Shown here piece after piece: positions 48,288 to 58,154 of a stretch of DNA of 64,000 nt (positions are counted from its first letter, which is position 1; each line of letters opens with the position of its first letter). The position numbers and the translations under genes were made by a program. Where the stretch lies: contig QCNC01000001.1 of the NCBI GenBank assembly GCA_003210155.1, positions 62,001-126,000 of the forward strand, in the 5' to 3' direction. Source of the stretch: Prochlorococcus sp. AG-424-E18 (GTDB lineage Bacteria; Cyanobacteriota; Cyanobacteriia; PCC-6307; Cyanobiaceae). The notes beneath the pieces are model-generated. The model was not told the origin of the DNA. It did no database searches and saw nothing but the letters and a program-made list of their open reading frames with translations.

Positions 48288-49467
48288 TTACCAATTGCAT
48301 AAATTTTTCATTGTTTAATTTTACTATGGATTCTGTTATTACTTTAATTCCAACAGCAATAGCTCCTTCGTCTGGATCAAATTTAGAACTATGAAGAGGA
48401 GCACATCCATTTGAACTAGAAACGCCAAGCCTAAACATTGCTCCTGGAATCTCATTTAAGAATTCAGCGAAATCTTCAGCTCCCAATGATGGTTTTTGTA
48501 ATTCAATAACATTTTCTTGACCCAAAACCTTAATTCCCGAATCTCTAAGGACCCTATTAATTTCAGAATTATTATTAACTGCCGGAGTGATTTCTCTAAA
48601 TATTACTTTTGCTTCAGCTCCGCAACTATTAGCTAAAGAATTGATATTTTCATTGAGCCAATTACCAATATTCTTAAATACTTTACGATTAGTACATCTA
48701 ACCGTTCCAATTAAATTGACCTTTTCTGCTAGAACATTGAATGCATTGCCACCATTTATTTTCCCAAAAGTTATTACTACAGGATCTAAAGGATCTAACT
48801 TCCGTGTTATTGATTCTTGAATTCCCGAGATAACTTTAGATGCGACCCAAATGGCATCAACACCTTCATGAGGTCGAGCACCATGGCCTGATTTTCCTTT
48901 AATCTCTACCTTAAGTTCTCCGGCAGCTGCAGTTAAACTTCCCTCTTTGATACCAATAGTACCTACGGACAAATCAGGGTAGACATGAACTCCCAAAATA
49001 TGTGTTAAACCATTAGTTGCACCATCCTTAATCATCCATCTAGCTCCACTCGCAATTTCTTCTGCAGGCTGAAAAATTATACGGGTCCCTAAATTTAGTT
49101 TTAAATCCTTTATAATTTTTGCCACACCTAATCCAATCGAAATATGCAAATCATGACCACATGCATGCATAACACCATCCACTTTCGAAGAAAAACTTAA
49201 TTGAGTTTCCTCAAATATTGGCAAAGCATCCATATCCACTCTTAAACCTATAATGCCTTTATCTAAAGGGCCAAAATCAGCTATAACTCCCGTCCTGCCA
49301 ATAGATTCTCTAACATTCCAACCAATATTTTTTAAAAAACCACTTATCAAGATAGCTGTTTGATTTTCAAGTCCACTTAATTCGGGATGTGCATGAATAT
49401 GTCTCCTTAAGTTAATTAATTCATCATTAAACGAATCAATTTTTTTATAAAACTGATCTCTGTTCAT
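48277..49467 (-). CDS. M20D-family amidohydrolase
   Basis: A 396-residue metallopeptidase-family enzyme that removes an acyl group from amino acids or similar amides. Metal-binding and catalytic segments are RVDMDALP, MHACGHDLH, FQPAEEIASGARWM (catalytic Glu), GHGARPHEGVDAI and SLGAEDFAEFL. Substrate assignment (N-acyl amino acid, hippurate or auxin conjugate) is not possible by sequence. It follows the TPR gene by 3 bp. Confidence 0.9.
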   Translation of the reverse strand: MNRDQFYKKIDSFNDELINLRRHIHAHPELSGLENQTAILISGFLKNIGWNVRESIGRTGVIADFGPLDKGIIGLRVDMDALPIFEETQLSFSSKVDGVMHACGHDLHISIGLGVAKIIKDLKLNLGTRIIFQPAEEIASGARWMIKDGATNGLTHILGVHVYPDLSVGTIGIKEGSLTAAAGELKVEIKGKSGHGARPHEGVDAIWVASKVISGIQESITRKLDPLDPVVITFGKINGGNAFNVLAEKVNLIGTVRCTNRKVFKNIGNWLNENINSLANSCGAEAKVIFREITPAVNNNSEINRVLRDSGIKVLGQENVIELQKPSLGAEDFAEFLNEIPGAMFRLGVSSSNGCAPLHSSKFDPDEGAIAVGIKVITESIVKLNNEKFMQLVNEN

Positions 49468-49470
49468 TAC

Positions 49471-50271
49471 TTATTTTAAATCAATAAAGTTCATTAAATC
49501 TTTTATTGGTTGTGGGGGCCATCTTCTGATTTCTTTTAACCATTCTTCATCACTATATCTTGGATCTAATTCAGTTACCGCTATCCAATTACTCTCTGCT
49601 TTCCCAGATTCACCCTTGGACCAATTCAAAGCCGTTAAAGCTGCCCTAGCATCTGCAAAAGTTGGATAACGTCTAATTAATTTTTTTAATTCTTTTTCAG
49701 ATTCATCAATGTTTCCCAACTGGAAATCTGCTAATGCCATACTTGACCTTGCCATTGCAAAACCAGGATTATATAAAGCAGCTTTTGAAAATAAATCTCT
49801 CGCTTTTTCCCAATGTAATGTAGATCCTTCTACATTAGCTAAATTATATAATGCAGAGAAATTTTTACTATCTTGCGAAATAACGAACATATAATCTTTT
49901 TTCGCTTGCGACCATAAACCCAATGCTTCCTCTGCTATCCCCCTATTTATATAGGGATCTATTTCACTAGGATTCAAACTTATTGCCTTATTTTGGTCAT
50001 CTATTGATCCCTTTACATCTCCTATTACAAGCCTTACATTTCCTCTATTGCTCAAACCTGCAGCATCATCAGGATAAAAATCGAGATATTGATTCCATTC
50101 TTTTAAAGCGAGATTAAATTTTCCGCCTGAACTTAGATCTAATGCATTTTTAAACAAATCCTCTCTCAAAGGTAATGAATAGCATGGCCCAATATAAAAA
50201 ATATTTAAAAAAACAAAAATTAATAAAAAACAAACCTTAATTTTTTTAAAAGTTATCATTTTTTGAATCAA
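49471..50271 (-). CDS. TPR-repeat protein, exported or membrane-anchored
   Basis: A 266-residue protein with an N-terminal hydrophobic stretch (about residues 12-27) ending near CYSLPL, which could be a signal peptide or lipoprotein signal with Cys30. After it come four or five tetratricopeptide-like repeats, e.g. [28 protein letters not shown] and [27 protein letters not shown]. The second ATG (50259) may be the real start; either overlaps the ruvB end (50246), suggesting translational coupling. Function unknown, likely an assembly or scaffold protein. Confidence 0.83.
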   Translation of the reverse strand: MIQKMITFKKIKVCFLLIFVFLNIFYIGPCYSLPLREDLFKNALDLSSGGKFNLALKEWNQYLDFYPDDAAGLSNRGNVRLVIGDVKGSIDDQNKAISLNPSEIDPYINRGIAEEALGLWSQAKKDYMFVISQDSKNFSALYNLANVEGSTLHWEKARDLFSKAALYNPGFAMARSSMALADFQLGNIDESEKELKKLIRRYPTFADARAALTALNWSKGESGKAESNWIAVTELDPRYSDEEWLKEIRRWPPQPIKDLMNFIDLK

Positions 50272-51304
50272 TGTACTTTTTCCCTAAAGCGGTAAGCAAT
50301 CTTCCTCTAGGAGTTCTCGTGAGAAAACCAATTTTAATTAGATATGGCTCAACTATAAATTCTAACATTGAAGAATCATCACCCAAGCCAGCTGCAATTG
50401 AATCAAGGCCAGTTGGAATATTATTATTTTGGTTAAGAAAAGATAAATAGTTTCTATCTAAAGAATCCAATCCTTTTTCATCTATTTGGCAAGAATTTAA
50501 GGCTTTTTTTATTAAATTCACGGAGATATTATTAGTTTTCTCAACAACTTGAGCATAATCTCTAATTCTTCTTAATAATCTTAAAGCAATTCTTGGAGTC
50601 CCTCGAGATATCTTTGCTAAATCATAAGATGCTTCATCCTCTAAATTGAGATTTATTAATCTAGAAAAATTAACAATTATTTTTTTTAACTCATCATATG
50701 TATAGAACTCAAGTTTCTGAGACATACCAAATCTATCCCTTAGAGGTGCACTTATTGAGGCTAATTTAGTCGTCGCGCCAATCAAAGTAAACCTAGGAAG
50801 ATTAATAGTTCTACACCTTGCTCCTCTATTAGCTCCCATAGTTAAGTCGAGTCTAAAATCTTCCATTGCAGAATATAACAATTCTTCAGTTAATCTATTT
50901 AAGCGATGTATCTCATCAATAAACAAAACTTCACCTTCTTTTAATCCAAGCAGTAAACCTACAATATCTCTAGGTCTTTCGATTGCCGGTGCATTTGCTA
51001 TCCTACATTTTGTATTCAATTCATGCGCTATTAAAAAAGCAAGAGTAGTCTTACCTAAGCCAGGCTGTCCATATAAAAGAGTATGCTCCAAAGGTTCTTT
51101 TCTAATAATTGAAGCATCTATAGCTATTCTTAAAGAAGATTTAAGTTGTTCTTGGCCAATGAATTCTTTGAAAGTAAGAGGCCGCGCTAAGTTCAGATTA
51201 TTATTTCTTTTTTCTTCTGGAATGATTTTTGAATCAACTAGCCTAAGCTCTTTTTTACGAAGAGAAAAGTCATTATCGCCTATATTGGAAGAAATTATTG
51301 CCAT
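50246..51304 (-). CDS. ruvB: Holliday junction DNA helicase RuvB
   Basis: A 352-residue AAA+ motor that drives branch migration with RuvA. The core has [14 protein letters not shown] (Walker A), [10 protein letters not shown] (Walker B), and [14 protein letters not shown] in the winged-helix C-terminus. A 40-residue N-terminal lead precedes [16 protein letters not shown]. Its end overlaps the TPR gene; ruvA and ruvC are not in the window. Confidence 0.96.
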   Translation of the reverse strand: MAIISSNIGDNDFSLRKKELRLVDSKIIPEEKRNNNLNLARPLTFKEFIGQEQLKSSLRIAIDASIIRKEPLEHTLLYGQPGLGKTTLAFLIAHELNTKCRIANAPAIERPRDIVGLLLGLKEGEVLFIDEIHRLNRLTEELLYSAMEDFRLDLTMGANRGARCRTINLPRFTLIGATTKLASISAPLRDRFGMSQKLEFYTYDELKKIIVNFSRLINLNLEDEASYDLAKISRGTPRIALRLLRRIRDYAQVVEKTNNISVNLIKKALNSCQIDEKGLDSLDRNYLSFLNQNNNIPTGLDSIAAGLGDDSSMLEFIVEPYLIKIGFLTRTPRGRLLTALGKKYIDSKNDNF

Positions 51305-51356
51305 AATGAAAGGTTAATTGCAATTATTATGAGTAGAAAGATTTTTTACAAATAAA

Positions 51357-51851
51357 ATGGCAAAGAATTCAAATAAAGTTAAAAGAAATACTAATAAAAA
51401 AAATAATTTTAAACTTCTAGCTGATAATAGATACGCAAAATTTCAATACGCAATATCTGAAACAATTGAAGCTGGAATTGAGCTTTTAGGGACTGAAGTA
51501 AAGTCCATTAGAAACGGAAAAGCAAATTTAAGAGATGGCTACTGTTCATTCAGAGATGGCGAGATCTTATTATTAAATGTTCACATTTCACCACATAAAA
51601 ATGTGGGATCTTTCTTTAATCATGATCCATTAAGAAATAGAAAGTTGCTACTTCATAAAAAAGAAATCATAAAAATGAAATCCAATACTGAAAAAAAAGG
51701 AATGACTATTGTTCCATTATCTCTTCATTTAAAAGGCTCATGGATAAAACTAACTATTGGAATCGGCAAAGGGAAAAAATTACATGACAAACGCCAAGAT
51801 GAAAAACAAAAAAGTATAAAAAAAGAAATCAACTCTGCACTAAAAAGATAA
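51357..51851 (+). CDS. smpB: SsrA-binding protein SmpB
   Basis: A 164-residue protein that partners tmRNA to rescue stalled ribosomes. Conserved parts are [42 protein letters not shown] and the basic tail [22 protein letters not shown]. The first 20 residues are Lys/Asn-rich. It is divergent from ruvB with 52 bp between. The tmRNA gene is not in the window. Confidence 0.96.
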   Translation: MAKNSNKVKRNTNKKNNFKLLADNRYAKFQYAISETIEAGIELLGTEVKSIRNGKANLRDGYCSFRDGEILLLNVHISPHKNVGSFFNHDPLRNRKLLLHKKEIIKMKSNTEKKGMTIVPLSLHLKGSWIKLTIGIGKGKKLHDKRQDEKQKSIKKEINSALKR

Positions 51852-51878
51852 AAATATTATCCAAAATTATTGAAACTA

Positions 51879-52124
51879 TTAATCTAAACTGACTGAACTT
51901 GGAGGTGGGGAAGGATCTGGATCTGCAATTAACATGTGCTGTAAGACAGTCTCAGGCCTCTCACTATCTCTCCAGCGAATTTTGTATGCAGGCATTTTTG
52001 TACCTCTACTTGTAGTTTGCTCTACTGGTTCAATAACCCATCCTCTTCTTGATCGGCCTTGAGGATTTCTTTTTACTACTGCATCCGCGTGTTTGAAACG
52101 GAAACCAACACGTTCACCACTCAT
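51879..52124 (-). CDS. Small protein of unknown function, 81 residues
   Basis: A basic N-terminus (ERVGFRFKHADAVVKRNPQGRSRRGW) precedes strand-rich sequence (VIEPVEQTTSRGTKMPAYKIRWRDSERPETVLQHMLI) and a Pro/Ser-rich tail. The spacing looks like a small beta-barrel (SH3-like) fold, perhaps RNA-binding, but this is inference. It is 29 bp upstream of the lysS stop on the same side, reading the same way. I do not recognise a named family. Confidence 0.65.
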   Translation of the reverse strand: MSGERVGFRFKHADAVVKRNPQGRSRRGWVIEPVEQTTSRGTKMPAYKIRWRDSERPETVLQHMLIADPDPSPPPSSVSLD

Positions 52125-52153
52125 TTAAAAAATTTCGTATTGGAATAATTTAT

Positions 52154-53692
52154 CTATTTTACTTCATTCAAGGGTAATTTTTCATTTTTTTTGGAAGTTA
52201 TTTCTGGTTTTAACAATGGGAATGGGATTACATCTCTAATTGATGCGCTATTAGTAATTAACATAATTAGCCTATCAATGCCTATTCCTAAACCTCCAGT
52301 AGGGGGCATGCCAATCTCTAAAGCATTCAAAAAATCTTCGTCTATGCAGTGAGCCTCAAGATCTCCTTCATCTCTAAGTGCTTGCTGTAGTTGCATTCTT
52401 TCTCTTTGATCTACTGGATCTATTAACTCACTAAATGCATTTGCTAACTCTCGGCCAACAATGAATAATTCAAATCTCTGCACCATTTCTTTATTATCTA
52501 GATGAGGCCTAGCTAAAGGAGAAATTTCAACAGGATAATCGATAACAAAAGTGGGTTCTATAAGTTTTGATTCTACTTTTTGTTCGAAGACCTCATTTAA
52601 AAGTTTTCCTATAGTATTGACTTTATTAGAGAAATCAACATTTATACTTTTTACGGCTTGTTTTGCTGCTTGAAAGTCTCCAGTGAAAGAATCAAAATCA
52701 ATTCCTGTATATTTCTTGACAATATCTTTCATAGATATTCTTGACCAAGGTTTAGAAAAATCAATTTCTTTATTTTGATAATTTATAACTAGAGTCCCAC
52801 ATGCATCAGCTATGATATCTTTAATCAATTCTTCTGTTAAATTCATCATATCGACATAGTCAGAAAAAGCTTGATAAATTTCAACTGAGGTGAATTCTGG
52901 ATTATGCCTTGTGCTTATCCCCTCATTACGGAAGATTCTTCCCAATTCATATACTTTCTCAAATCCGCCAACAACCATTCTTTTTAAATGTAATTCTGTA
53001 GCTATTCTTAGATACAGAGGAATATCTAATGTATTGTGATGAGTTATAAATGGTCTTGCTTCAGCACCACCAGCTTCAGATTGCAGAATAGGAGTCTCTA
53101 TCTCTAGAAAATTTCTATTATCTAGCCATTTTCTTATAAAACTTATACATTTTGCTCTTGTTTTAAATACATTTTTAGAGTAAGGATTCACTATTAAATC
53201 TAGATAACGTTGTCTATATCTTTTTTCAATATCAGTCAATCCATGCCATTTATCTGGTAAAGGTTGCAATGATTTAGATAACATTTCCCATTGCTCTACT
53301 TTAATTGAAAGCTCACCTTTATTAGTTTTTTTAATAGTTCCGTAGACGCCTATCCAATCGCCAATATCTACTATTTCTTTGATATCTTCAAAAGAAAGTA
53401 ATTTTTGCTTTTCTAAATTTAAATTAATAATCCTTTTATCTAGATAAAGCTGAATCTGACCTTCTTGATCGCTTATTTTAAAAAAGGCAATTTTACCCAT
53501 TACCCTTTTTGCCATAACTCTACCAGCAAGTGAAACACTAAATTCTTCTTCTTGACCATTTTCTAAATAATCAAATTTTTCATTAAGAAATTTGGTAGTG
53601 TGCGAGACCTTAAAACTCTGAGCGTAAGAAGCAAATCCTTTACTAACGAGTGTATTAGCTTTTTGTAAGCGTGCTTCTTTTATTTCAGACAA
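52154..53692 (-). CDS. lysS: Lysyl-tRNA synthetase (class II)
   Basis: A 512-residue enzyme charging tRNA-Lys. An N-terminal OB-fold (about residues 40-160; [31 protein letters not shown]) binds the anticodon. The class II core has motif 1 near RYLDLIVNP, motif 2 [22 protein letters not shown] and motif 3 [12 protein letters not shown]. Length is normal for LysRS. rpaB lies upstream, 45 bp away on the same strand. Confidence 0.97.
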   Translation of the reverse strand: MSEIKEARLQKANTLVSKGFASYAQSFKVSHTTKFLNEKFDYLENGQEEEFSVSLAGRVMAKRVMGKIAFFKISDQEGQIQLYLDKRIINLNLEKQKLLSFEDIKEIVDIGDWIGVYGTIKKTNKGELSIKVEQWEMLSKSLQPLPDKWHGLTDIEKRYRQRYLDLIVNPYSKNVFKTRAKCISFIRKWLDNRNFLEIETPILQSEAGGAEARPFITHHNTLDIPLYLRIATELHLKRMVVGGFEKVYELGRIFRNEGISTRHNPEFTSVEIYQAFSDYVDMMNLTEELIKDIIADACGTLVINYQNKEIDFSKPWSRISMKDIVKKYTGIDFDSFTGDFQAAKQAVKSINVDFSNKVNTIGKLLNEVFEQKVESKLIEPTFVIDYPVEISPLARPHLDNKEMVQRFELFIVGRELANAFSELIDPVDQRERMQLQQALRDEGDLEAHCIDEDFLNALEIGMPPTGGLGIGIDRLIMLITNSASIRDVIPFPLLKPEITSKKNEKLPLNEVK

Positions 53693-53737
53693 AGTTTATT
53701 TTATGTATTTTATTTAATAAAATTATCAGACTATGGC

Positions 53738-54484
53738 TCAACTTGCCAAAGATGTTGCTGTTTCGCCAACTCTCTGAGATGCGTAACCAATCCCTCTAAC
53801 AGTTAATATTAATTCTGGATTTCTTGGATCTGGTTCCAATTTACCCCTTAATCTAGCTACATATACGTCTACAACTCGTAAATCTGCAGCTCTACGAGGA
53901 GGGTAACCCCATAACTGTTCTAAAATTTCTGCTCTAGGGACAACCTTTCCAGGCTCATCGAACAATAATTCTAGGAGGCTAAATTCAGTATAAGTTAGGC
54001 TAATTCTGTCTCCTGCTCTAGAAACTTGTCTGCGATTAGTATCAACAACTAAACTTCCAAATTTCATAACTCCTTTACCTGAAGGAACTTCTTTAGTTTC
54101 AGTTACCGATACAGTTGGACCCATTCTTCTTAAAATAGTGGCTATTCTAGCCTCTAATTCTTTTGGACTAAATGGTTTAGATAAGTAATCATCAGCACCT
54201 AAATCCAAACCTGCAACTCTCTCTGAAATAGCTTCTAAAGCAGTTAAGAATATTATTGGTACTACTGATTCAGCTCTAATTCTTCTACAAACAGCAAATC
54301 CATCCATTTTTGGAAGCATAACATCAAGAACTATTAAGTCTGGAGAATCCCTGTGAAAAGATTCTAGAGCTTCTTCGCCGTTAGTAGCAGAATAAACTTG
54401 ATATCCTGCTAGTTGAAGCCTCGTTACTAATACCTTCAAAACTGCTGGTTCATCATCAACAACTAAAATTCTTGCTTTTGACAT
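53738..54484 (-). CDS. rpaB: OmpR-type response regulator, RpaB-like
   Basis: A 248-residue regulator with a receiver domain (acidic pocket ILVVDDEP, phospho-acceptor Asp54 in VLDVMLPKMDG, the Lys of LSKPFSPKEL) and a C-terminal winged helix (about residues 140-240; YTEFSLLELLFDEPGKVVPRAEILEQLWG). It resembles RpaB/Ycf27, which controls photosystem I and stress genes through HLR1 sites and is essential in tested cyanobacteria. The name rests on recalled similarity; SrrA or another paralogue is the alternative. Its partner kinase NblS is not here. Confidence 0.8.
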   Translation of the reverse strand: MSKARILVVDDEPAVLKVLVTRLQLAGYQVYSATNGEEALESFHRDSPDLIVLDVMLPKMDGFAVCRRIRAESVVPIIFLTALEAISERVAGLDLGADDYLSKPFSPKELEARIATILRRMGPTVSVTETKEVPSGKGVMKFGSLVVDTNRRQVSRAGDRISLTYTEFSLLELLFDEPGKVVPRAEILEQLWGYPPRRAADLRVVDVYVARLRGKLEPDPRNPELILTVRGIGYASQRVGETATSLAS

Positions 54485-54594
54485 AGTTAAAAAAAGATTT
54501 CTCGATATTTCAAAGCAAAGATCTATTGCATTGAATATTTATTCTAACAATTAAAAATATAACATTACGAACCCTCAAAGAGATATTCCTAAGG

Positions 54595-54612
54595 TTTACA
54601 AACATTTTAGAT
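54595..54612 (+). promoter_or_regulatory. Candidate HLR1-like (RpaB) site upstream of rpaB
   Basis: The bases TTTACAAACATTTTAGAT fit an HLR1 layout of two (G/T)TTACA-like units 10 bases apart: the first (TTTACA) is exact, the second (TTTTAG) matches 4 of 6. It lies about 110 bases upstream of the rpaB start, between rpaB and mreD. RpaB is known to bind such sites. Only one half is strong, so this is a candidate. Confidence 0.3.
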
Positions 54613-54667
54613 GAATTGAAAATATATACAAATTATTTCAAGCATTTTTACCTCTTGGCTAAATTTA

Positions 54668-55171
54668 TTACTTTATTATTCTTCTTGAAAATTTAAACAT
54701 CCTTAAAAGTTGGGAGCAAATAAAAGGAGCAAAAAAACCGGTCAAAAAAACTTCCGCTAAAATATTTTTTATACTGGGTATCAATATTAAAGAATTACTA
54801 TCTGAAAAATCACTAAACAAAATTTGCAAAAAATAAAGTATCCCACATAAAAAACTTCCAAAAGAACAAATTAAACCATACCTAAAATGTCCCAACAAAA
54901 TATCACTATGTAATTTAATTCTCCCAAACAAAAAACCACAAAAAATTAAGCCTGGTATTTGAGTAAAACTCTCATTTAAAGTTAGAGAATCTAAGATGAG
55001 ACCTAAAAACAAACCAAATATTAATCCATTGATTGAACCATTAATCATTGACCAAGGCAATAACCAAAATAATGGCCAATATGGCTGAACACCTAAAAAT
55101 CCAAGCCAATTAGGGTGCCACAAAAAAATAATTGGGATAAAAATAAAGCTTATTATCGATAATTTTTTCAT
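54668..55171 (-). CDS. mreD: Rod-shape-determining protein MreD
   Basis: A 167-residue membrane protein with about five hydrophobic segments (LSIISFIFIPIIFLW to VFLTGFFAPFICSQLL), typical of MreD, which links MreC to the peptidoglycan elongation machinery. The ATG at 55171 (MKKLSII) is chosen over 55216, as the earlier one overlaps mreC by 31 bases. It is the last gene of the mreB-mreC-mreD set. Confidence 0.85.
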   Translation of the reverse strand: MKKLSIISFIFIPIIFLWHPNWLGFLGVQPYWPLFWLLPWSMINGSINGLIFGLFLGLILDSLTLNESFTQIPGLIFCGFLFGRIKLHSDILLGHFRYGLICSFGSFLCGILYFLQILFSDFSDSNSLILIPSIKNILAEVFLTGFFAPFICSQLLRMFKFSRRIIK

Positions 55172-55185
55172 AAGAAATTTATTTA

Positions 55186-55935
55186 TTAAATATTTACTTT
55201 CAAAATTTGTACCCAATCAATTACATGAGGTTTTGCTAAAAGTAAAATTTTTGCAGTTTTTTTTGATTCCACTGTCTCATCTATAGATTGGACAATACCA
55301 ATAGGAATATTTGGAGGCAATAAGGTACTAGCAGGAGATGATGATACAAAATCTCCAACTTTAATATCGGCATCTTTTGAATAAAGTATTAGGCTAGGAT
55401 AATCATCTCCTAAACCGACTAGTAATCCATTGATTTGAATTCTATCCACCCAAACGCCTAGCTTACTTTCAGGAGAAGTTATTAAAGTTACCGACGAAGT
55501 GAATAAAGAAGTATTCTTTACTCTTCCTAATAATCCACCCGGACCAATCACAATATTGCCAATTTCTACTCCATCCTTTGAACCTTTGTTTAAAATAATT
55601 TGTCTCCACCAACTACCTGTTTTTCGCGAAATAACTGCAGCTGAAATATTTTCATCATTAGATGATTCTTGAAGAGATAAAATTTGTCGCAATCTTAAAT
55701 TATCTTTTGTAAGGAGATTTAACTTTATTAAATTTTCTTGATCAATACTCTCAAGAACAATTTCTTTTTGAAATTGACCAGGCCAAAAAGGTTTTGAAAT
55801 AAAATAATAAAAATCTTTATAAAAAGCTCCCTTTGATATTCTTACAAAAACCAAAAATAAAAAAATTGCAAAAAATAACCAATTTTTCTTTTTATGCCAC
55901 CAACGACTAGTAGAAATTCGTCGGATATCTAACAT
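55186..55935 (-). CDS. mreC: Rod-shape-determining protein MreC
   Basis: A 249-residue protein with an N-terminal cytoplasmic part, one membrane anchor (about residues 19-32, WLFFAIFLFLVFVRIS), a coiled-coil region (VLESIDQENLIKLNLLTKDNLRLRQILSL) and a periplasmic double beta-barrel. It scaffolds cell-wall enzymes to MreB. It starts 4 bp after mreB. Confidence 0.93.
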   Translation of the reverse strand: MLDIRRISTSRWWHKKKNWLFFAIFLFLVFVRISKGAFYKDFYYFISKPFWPGQFQKEIVLESIDQENLIKLNLLTKDNLRLRQILSLQESSNDENISAAVISRKTGSWWRQIILNKGSKDGVEIGNIVIGPGGLLGRVKNTSLFTSSVTLITSPESKLGVWVDRIQINGLLVGLGDDYPSLILYSKDADIKVGDFVSSSPASTLLPPNIPIGIVQSIDETVESKKTAKILLLAKPHVIDWVQILKVNI

Positions 55936-55939
55936 AACA

Positions 55940-56992
55940 TTAATCTCTTATGGCATTCCTTATAAATTCTGGAGTGTCAACAACTCTTTTGAGTTTTTTA
56001 AAATCATCCAACACTTCCCCACAACCATTGACTACGCAAAGCAGTGGGTTTTCTGCTATGTGTGTAAAAATTCCTGTTTCATCGCTCAATAAATCATTAA
56101 TGCCTCTTACTAAAGCTCCACCACCTGCAAGCATAATCCCCCTATCAACTATGTCTGCAGCAAGTTCAGGAGGGGTTCGCTCTAAAGTTCTTTTTACAGC
56201 TTCGACTATTTTGCTAAGTGTTTCAGCCATAGCTTCTCTGATTTCTCCTGATGTCAAAGTGACTGATCTAGGTAGACCAGATAAAAGATGTAAACCTCTA
56301 ACCTCTAAAGTAGTTTTATCAAAATCATCATCTGGAAATGCAGATCCAATTTTTATCTTGATATCTTCTGCAGTTCTCTCTCCAACAACTAAATTGTGAA
56401 CTTTTTTAAGATAGAGCGCAATTGACTCATTTATTTCATCGCCTGCTATTCGAACAGATTCACTCAAAACTGTTCCTCCTAAACTTAATACTGCAACCTC
56501 AGTAGTACCCCCACCAATATCAACAATCATTGTTCCAATTGGCTCAGTTACTGGTAATGATGCTCCTATTGCTGCTGCCACAGGTTCATCTATTAAATGA
56601 ACTTCTCTAGCTCCCGCTAATCCAGCTTCTCTTACTGCTCTTCGCTCAACACTAGTAACTCCACTTGGAATACCAATCACTATCCTTGGAGCTACTATCC
56701 CCTTACCTTCATTACATTTTTGAATAAATGTTTTTATCATTTGTTCTGCAGCATCAAAATCTGCGATAACACCATCTCTTAGGGGTCTTACGGCTCTTAT
56801 ATTGCCGGGGGTCCTTCCAAGCATTAACTTTGCTTCTTTACCAACAGCTAATGGAATCCCTTCTTCTAGATCCATAGCTACCACAGAAGGCTCCTGTAAA
56901 ACAACGCCTTTTCCTGATACATGTATAAGAGTATTGGCCGTTCCCAAATCAATGCCAATATCACGAGAAAATTTAAATCTGTTAAAAATCAC
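55940..56992 (-). CDS. mreB: Rod-shape-determining actin homologue MreB
   Basis: A 350-residue actin-like ATPase that directs elongation. Phosphate loops are DIGLDTGTANTL-like ([15 protein letters not shown]) and [14 protein letters not shown], with [15 protein letters not shown] near the C-terminus. Prochlorococcus cells are nearly spherical, so keeping mreBCD suggests another role in division or polarity. First gene of its operon; it is divergent from ssb. Confidence 0.97.
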   Translation of the reverse strand: MIFNRFKFSRDIGIDLGTANTLIHVSGKGVVLQEPSVVAMDLEEGIPLAVGKEAKLMLGRTPGNIRAVRPLRDGVIADFDAAEQMIKTFIQKCNEGKGIVAPRIVIGIPSGVTSVERRAVREAGLAGAREVHLIDEPVAAAIGASLPVTEPIGTMIVDIGGGTTEVAVLSLGGTVLSESVRIAGDEINESIALYLKKVHNLVVGERTAEDIKIKIGSAFPDDDFDKTTLEVRGLHLLSGLPRSVTLTSGEIREAMAETLSKIVEAVKRTLERTPPELAADIVDRGIMLAGGGALVRGINDLLSDETGIFTHIAENPLLCVVNGCGEVLDDFKKLKRVVDTPEFIRNAIRD

Positions 56993-57124
56993 AATAAGAA
57001 TTTCTTTTTATAAATAATATATCTATTTTTTGATAAGCTCTCGGAATTCTTTTGTTTAGTTATGAATAGCACGCAAAACTTTGAGCAGAAACTGAAAATA
57101 TGAGTATTATAAAAAAAAAAAATT

Positions 57125-57496
57125 ATGGAAATTAACACTATTAACCTTGTTGGCAGAGCAGGACGAGAACCAGATGTCAGATATTTTGAATCAGGAAGTA
57201 TAGTAGCGAATTTCACAATTGCAGTTAACAGAAGAAGCAGAGATGAAGAGCCAGATTGGTTTAATTTAGAAATATGGGGCAAGCAAGCTCAAATAGCAGC
57301 AGATTATGTGAAAAAAGGATCATTAATTGGAATTACAGGAAGCTTTAAAATTGATAGTTGGAAAGATAAAAATACTGGAGAAGATAGATTTAAACCAGTT
57401 GTTAGGGTAGATAGATTAAACTTACTCGGATCACGAAAAGAGTCTGATAATAATCAATATTCCAACAGTAATAACTCCAGTGAAATTCCTTTTTAA
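57125..57496 (+). CDS. ssb: Single-stranded DNA-binding protein
   Basis: A 123-residue OB-fold protein with the SSB pattern INTINLVGRAGREPDVRYFESGSIVANFTIAVNR and DWFNLEIWGKQAQIAADYVKKGSLIGITGSF. The C-terminal tail is short and Asn/Ser-rich, ending SEIPF, matching the acidic-Pro-Phe tip that recruits repair enzymes. It overlaps the DedA gene by 4 bp. Confidence 0.95.
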   Translation: MEINTINLVGRAGREPDVRYFESGSIVANFTIAVNRRSRDEEPDWFNLEIWGKQAQIAADYVKKGSLIGITGSFKIDSWKDKNTGEDRFKPVVRVDRLNLLGSRKESDNNQYSNSNNSSEIPF

Positions 57497-58152
57497 GCTC
57501 TATTTTTTTTCAAAAATCTAATAAGTATTCTTATAAAAAAATATAAGAAAATTAAAATAAAAATAGGCTTTACAACATATTTGATTTGATCTAAGTAAGT
57601 TTCAATGATTGGATAATTTTCACCAAATAAATAACCTGAATAAGTGAGAAGTGCTACCCATATCAGGCTCCCAAATGTAGTCCAAATCAGAAATTTTCTT
57701 AATGGCATAAGTTCTATGCCAGCAGGAACTGAAATTAAAGTTCTTATACCTGGTACTAATCTGCCCCAAAAAACTAAAGAAACACCATATTTATCAAACC
57801 ACCTTTTACTTTTACTTAAATCACTAGGAGAAATACCCAGATATTTTCCTTTTTTATCTAGAAAATTAGAAAGTCTTTTTTCATTTACTAATCTACCTAA
57901 ATAGTACCAAGGCAATGATCCTAAAATAGTTCCAAGTAATCCCCAAAAAACTAAGATATAGAAATTTAATTTTTGTTGATAAACAAAAAAACCTCCTAAT
58001 GGCATTATTATTTCCGAAGGAATTGGAGGTATTATGTTTTCCAAAAACATAGCCAAACAAATAGTGAGGTATGCAATGGTTGAATTCTTTTCAACAGCCA
58101 AACTAATATAGTCGGGAATTGAAGTAAGAAAATTTACAAAAATTAAACTCAA
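57493..58152 (-). CDS. DedA-family membrane protein
   Basis: A 219-residue protein with four or five hydrophobic segments and the DedA signature FLENIIPPIPSEIIMPLGGF, FWGRLVPGIRTLISVPAGIELMPLRKFL and LIWVALLTYSGYLFG. The family acts in membrane lipid or undecaprenyl-phosphate handling. The Glu of EIIMPLG and Arg of RLVPGIR, important in DedA proteins, are kept. It stops overlapping ssb and starts 2 bp after ahcY. Confidence 0.9.
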   Translation of the reverse strand: MSLIFVNFLTSIPDYISLAVEKNSTIAYLTICLAMFLENIIPPIPSEIIMPLGGFFVYQQKLNFYILVFWGLLGTILGSLPWYYLGRLVNEKRLSNFLDKKGKYLGISPSDLSKSKRWFDKYGVSLVFWGRLVPGIRTLISVPAGIELMPLRKFLIWTTFGSLIWVALLTYSGYLFGENYPIIETYLDQIKYVVKPIFILIFLYFFIRILIRFLKKNRA

Positions 58153-58154
58153 AC

